DNA of 8,284 nt. Source: Dehalococcoidia bacterium. GTDB lineage: Bacteria > Chloroflexota > Dehalococcoidia > GIF9 > UBA5629. Below the pieces are notes generated by a model. It searched no databases. It was not told the DNA's origin and saw only the letters and a program-made list of their open reading frames with translations. The stretch spans positions 1-8,284 of the forward strand of contig JAFGLP010000049.1 in the NCBI GenBank assembly GCA_016927965.1. Reading direction: 5' to 3'. Below are positions 7,916 to 8,284 of the stretch, in pieces. The number at the start of each line of letters is the position of its first letter. Positions within the stretch are counted from its first letter, which is position 1. Position numbers and translations under genes: made by a program.

Positions 7916-7938
7916 GACCTGCGAGGTTGATTGTCAAC
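7907..7938 (+). promoter_or_regulatory. Two tandem perfect hairpins at the rplD-rplW junction
   Basis: GCAGGT (7907-7912) and ACCTGC (7917-7922) form a perfect 6-bp stem with loop TAAG, which contains the rplD stop codon. Three bases later GTTGA (7926-7930) and TCAAC (7934-7938) form a perfect 5-bp stem with loop TTG, ending at the base before the rplW ATG. The rplW SD core GAGG (7923-7926) falls in and beside the gap between the stems. No U tract follows, so this does not look like a terminator. A role in rplW translation or mRNA processing is inference. Confidence 0.45.
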
Positions 7939-8223
7939 ATGAACATTTATGAAGTGATACGCAGGCCGCTGGTAACGGAAAAAAGCACCCGGCTGTCCGA
8001 GCTGAATAAATATGCTTTTGAAGTAGACAAAAGGGCCTCCAAGGGCCAGGTAAGGCTGGCGGTGGAGAAGGCTTTTAAGGTAGGCGTTGTAAGTGTAAAT
8101 GTTATAAAAGTTCCCGGCGAAACCAAGAGAATGGGCAGAAGGCAGGTTACCGCGCCGCCCTGGAAAAAGGCAATTGTTACACTCAAGGAAGGCGACAAAA
8201 TACAGCTCTTTGAGGGTATATAA
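7939..8223 (+). CDS. rplW: 50S ribosomal protein L23 (uL23)
   Basis: L23 sits at the rim of the peptide exit tunnel and is the docking site for trigger factor and the signal recognition particle. From ATG 7939 the protein has 94 residues, normal for the family: MNIYEVIRRPLVTEKST, then NKYAFEVD, AVEKAFKVGVVSVNVIKV and KRMGRR, ending WKKAIVTLKEGDKIQLFEGI. Glu14 in VTEK matches the E. coli E18 trigger factor contact. An in-frame TTG at 7927 would add four residues, but the GAGG motif (7923-7926) lies directly against it, whereas it is 12 nt from ATG 7939. The family start MNIY also supports 7939. The gap to rplD is 23 nt and is filled by two small hairpins. Confidence 0.98.
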   Translation: MNIYEVIRRPLVTEKSTRLSELNKYAFEVDKRASKGQVRLAVEKAFKVGVVSVNVIKVPGETKRMGRRQVTAPPWKKAIVTLKEGDKIQLFEGI

Positions 8224-8229
8224 GATAAC

Positions 8230-8234
8230 AGGAG
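8230..8234 (+). promoter_or_regulatory. Strong ribosome binding site for the TTG start at 8241
   Basis: AGGAG lies 6 nt before TTG 8241. This is the strongest SD near the right edge and sets the start of the last, incomplete gene. The ATG at 8274 has no comparable SD. Confidence 0.7.
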
Positions 8235-8240
8235 TATAAA

Positions 8241-8284
8241 TTGGGTTCTGTTATAAAGAAACGTAAAAAAAAGATGGCGAAACA
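8241..8284 (+). CDS. Probable bS22 / AURKAIP1-COX24-domain small ribosomal protein, 3'-truncated
   Basis: Only 14 complete codons are visible before the window ends. They read MGSVIKKRKKKMAK, with TTG as start, followed by a partial His or Gln codon. This matches the opening of the very short, highly basic bacterial proteins carrying the AURKAIP1/COX24 C-terminal domain, typically MGSVIKKRRKRM followed by a Lys/His/Arg-rich helix. In mycobacteria such a protein is 30S component bS22. The AGGAG SD at 6 nt spacing and the 17-nt gap after rplW place it in the operon. The usual gene here is rplB, but L2 proteins open differently (for example MAVKKYKPTSPGRR), and this lysine/arginine stretch does not fit. 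The alternative is that 8274 is an rplB start (MAK...), which I think less likely. The call rests on a short N-terminus only. Confidence 0.6.
   Translation, partial: MGSVIKKRKKKMAK

Noticed and set aside
7927..7938. TTG 7927 as the rplW start
   Set aside because: The GAGG motif directly abuts it, leaving no spacing, and L23 proteins normally begin at MNIY (ATG 7939).
8274..8284. ATG 8274 as the start of rplB
   Set aside because: There is no SD before it, only an A-rich stretch. The upstream TTG has a strong SD and its peptide matches another family through this methionine. I cannot exclude it fully because the window ends here.
1..8284. A novel defence, mobile or biosynthetic system
   Set aside because: Apart from the kinase, all coding space is standard translation machinery, and no repeats, integrases, toxins or clustered unknown genes are visible.

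Overview
This window is core chromosomal DNA: the 3' part of a large sensor histidine kinase gene, then a promoter and leader, then the front of a merged str-S10 ribosomal-protein operon. All genes lie on the + strand. I see no RNA genes, mobile elements, CRISPR arrays, phage genes or attachment sites.

Organism. The S12 protein has the long N-terminal insert (144 residues, against 124 in E. coli) found in many bacteria outside the Proteobacteria. The tuf gene is absent between fusA and rpsJ, rpoBC does not lie directly upstream of rpsL, and a kinase with many PAS domains is the neighbour. Together with the overall look of the EF-G, L3, L4 and L23 sequences, this suggests an environmental bacterium, possibly Chloroflexota (Dehalococcoidia-like). 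That is inference from remembered family patterns, not a phylogenetic result.

Layout. Positions 2-3010 hold a soluble multi-PAS histidine kinase whose reading frame is open to the left edge, so its true start lies outside the window. Positions 3011-3263 are non-coding. They carry a good sigma-70-type promoter (TTGACA-N16-GATAAT, with a near-palindrome in its spacer) and a leader of about 180 nt with competing helices. The operon follows as rpsL, rpsG, fusA, rpsJ, rplC, rplD and rplW with short spacers: fusA and rpsJ abut exactly, and the longest gap is about 50 nt, before fusA. At the right edge, 14 codons of a further gene start with TTG behind a strong Shine-Dalgarno sequence. Its N-terminus matches the bS22 / AURKAIP1-COX24 family of tiny basic ribosomal proteins rather than L2 (rplB), the usual next gene.

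Function. The operon encodes parts of both ribosomal subunits (S12, S7 and S10 of 30S; L3, L4 and L23 of 50S) and the translocase EF-G, presumably co-transcribed from the 3049-3076 promoter. The kinase has its own frame and is separated from the operon by the promoter; no response regulator is visible. The points most worth a second look are the bS22-like start inside the S10 operon, the structured rpsL leader, and two perfect tandem hairpins at the rplD-rplW junction.
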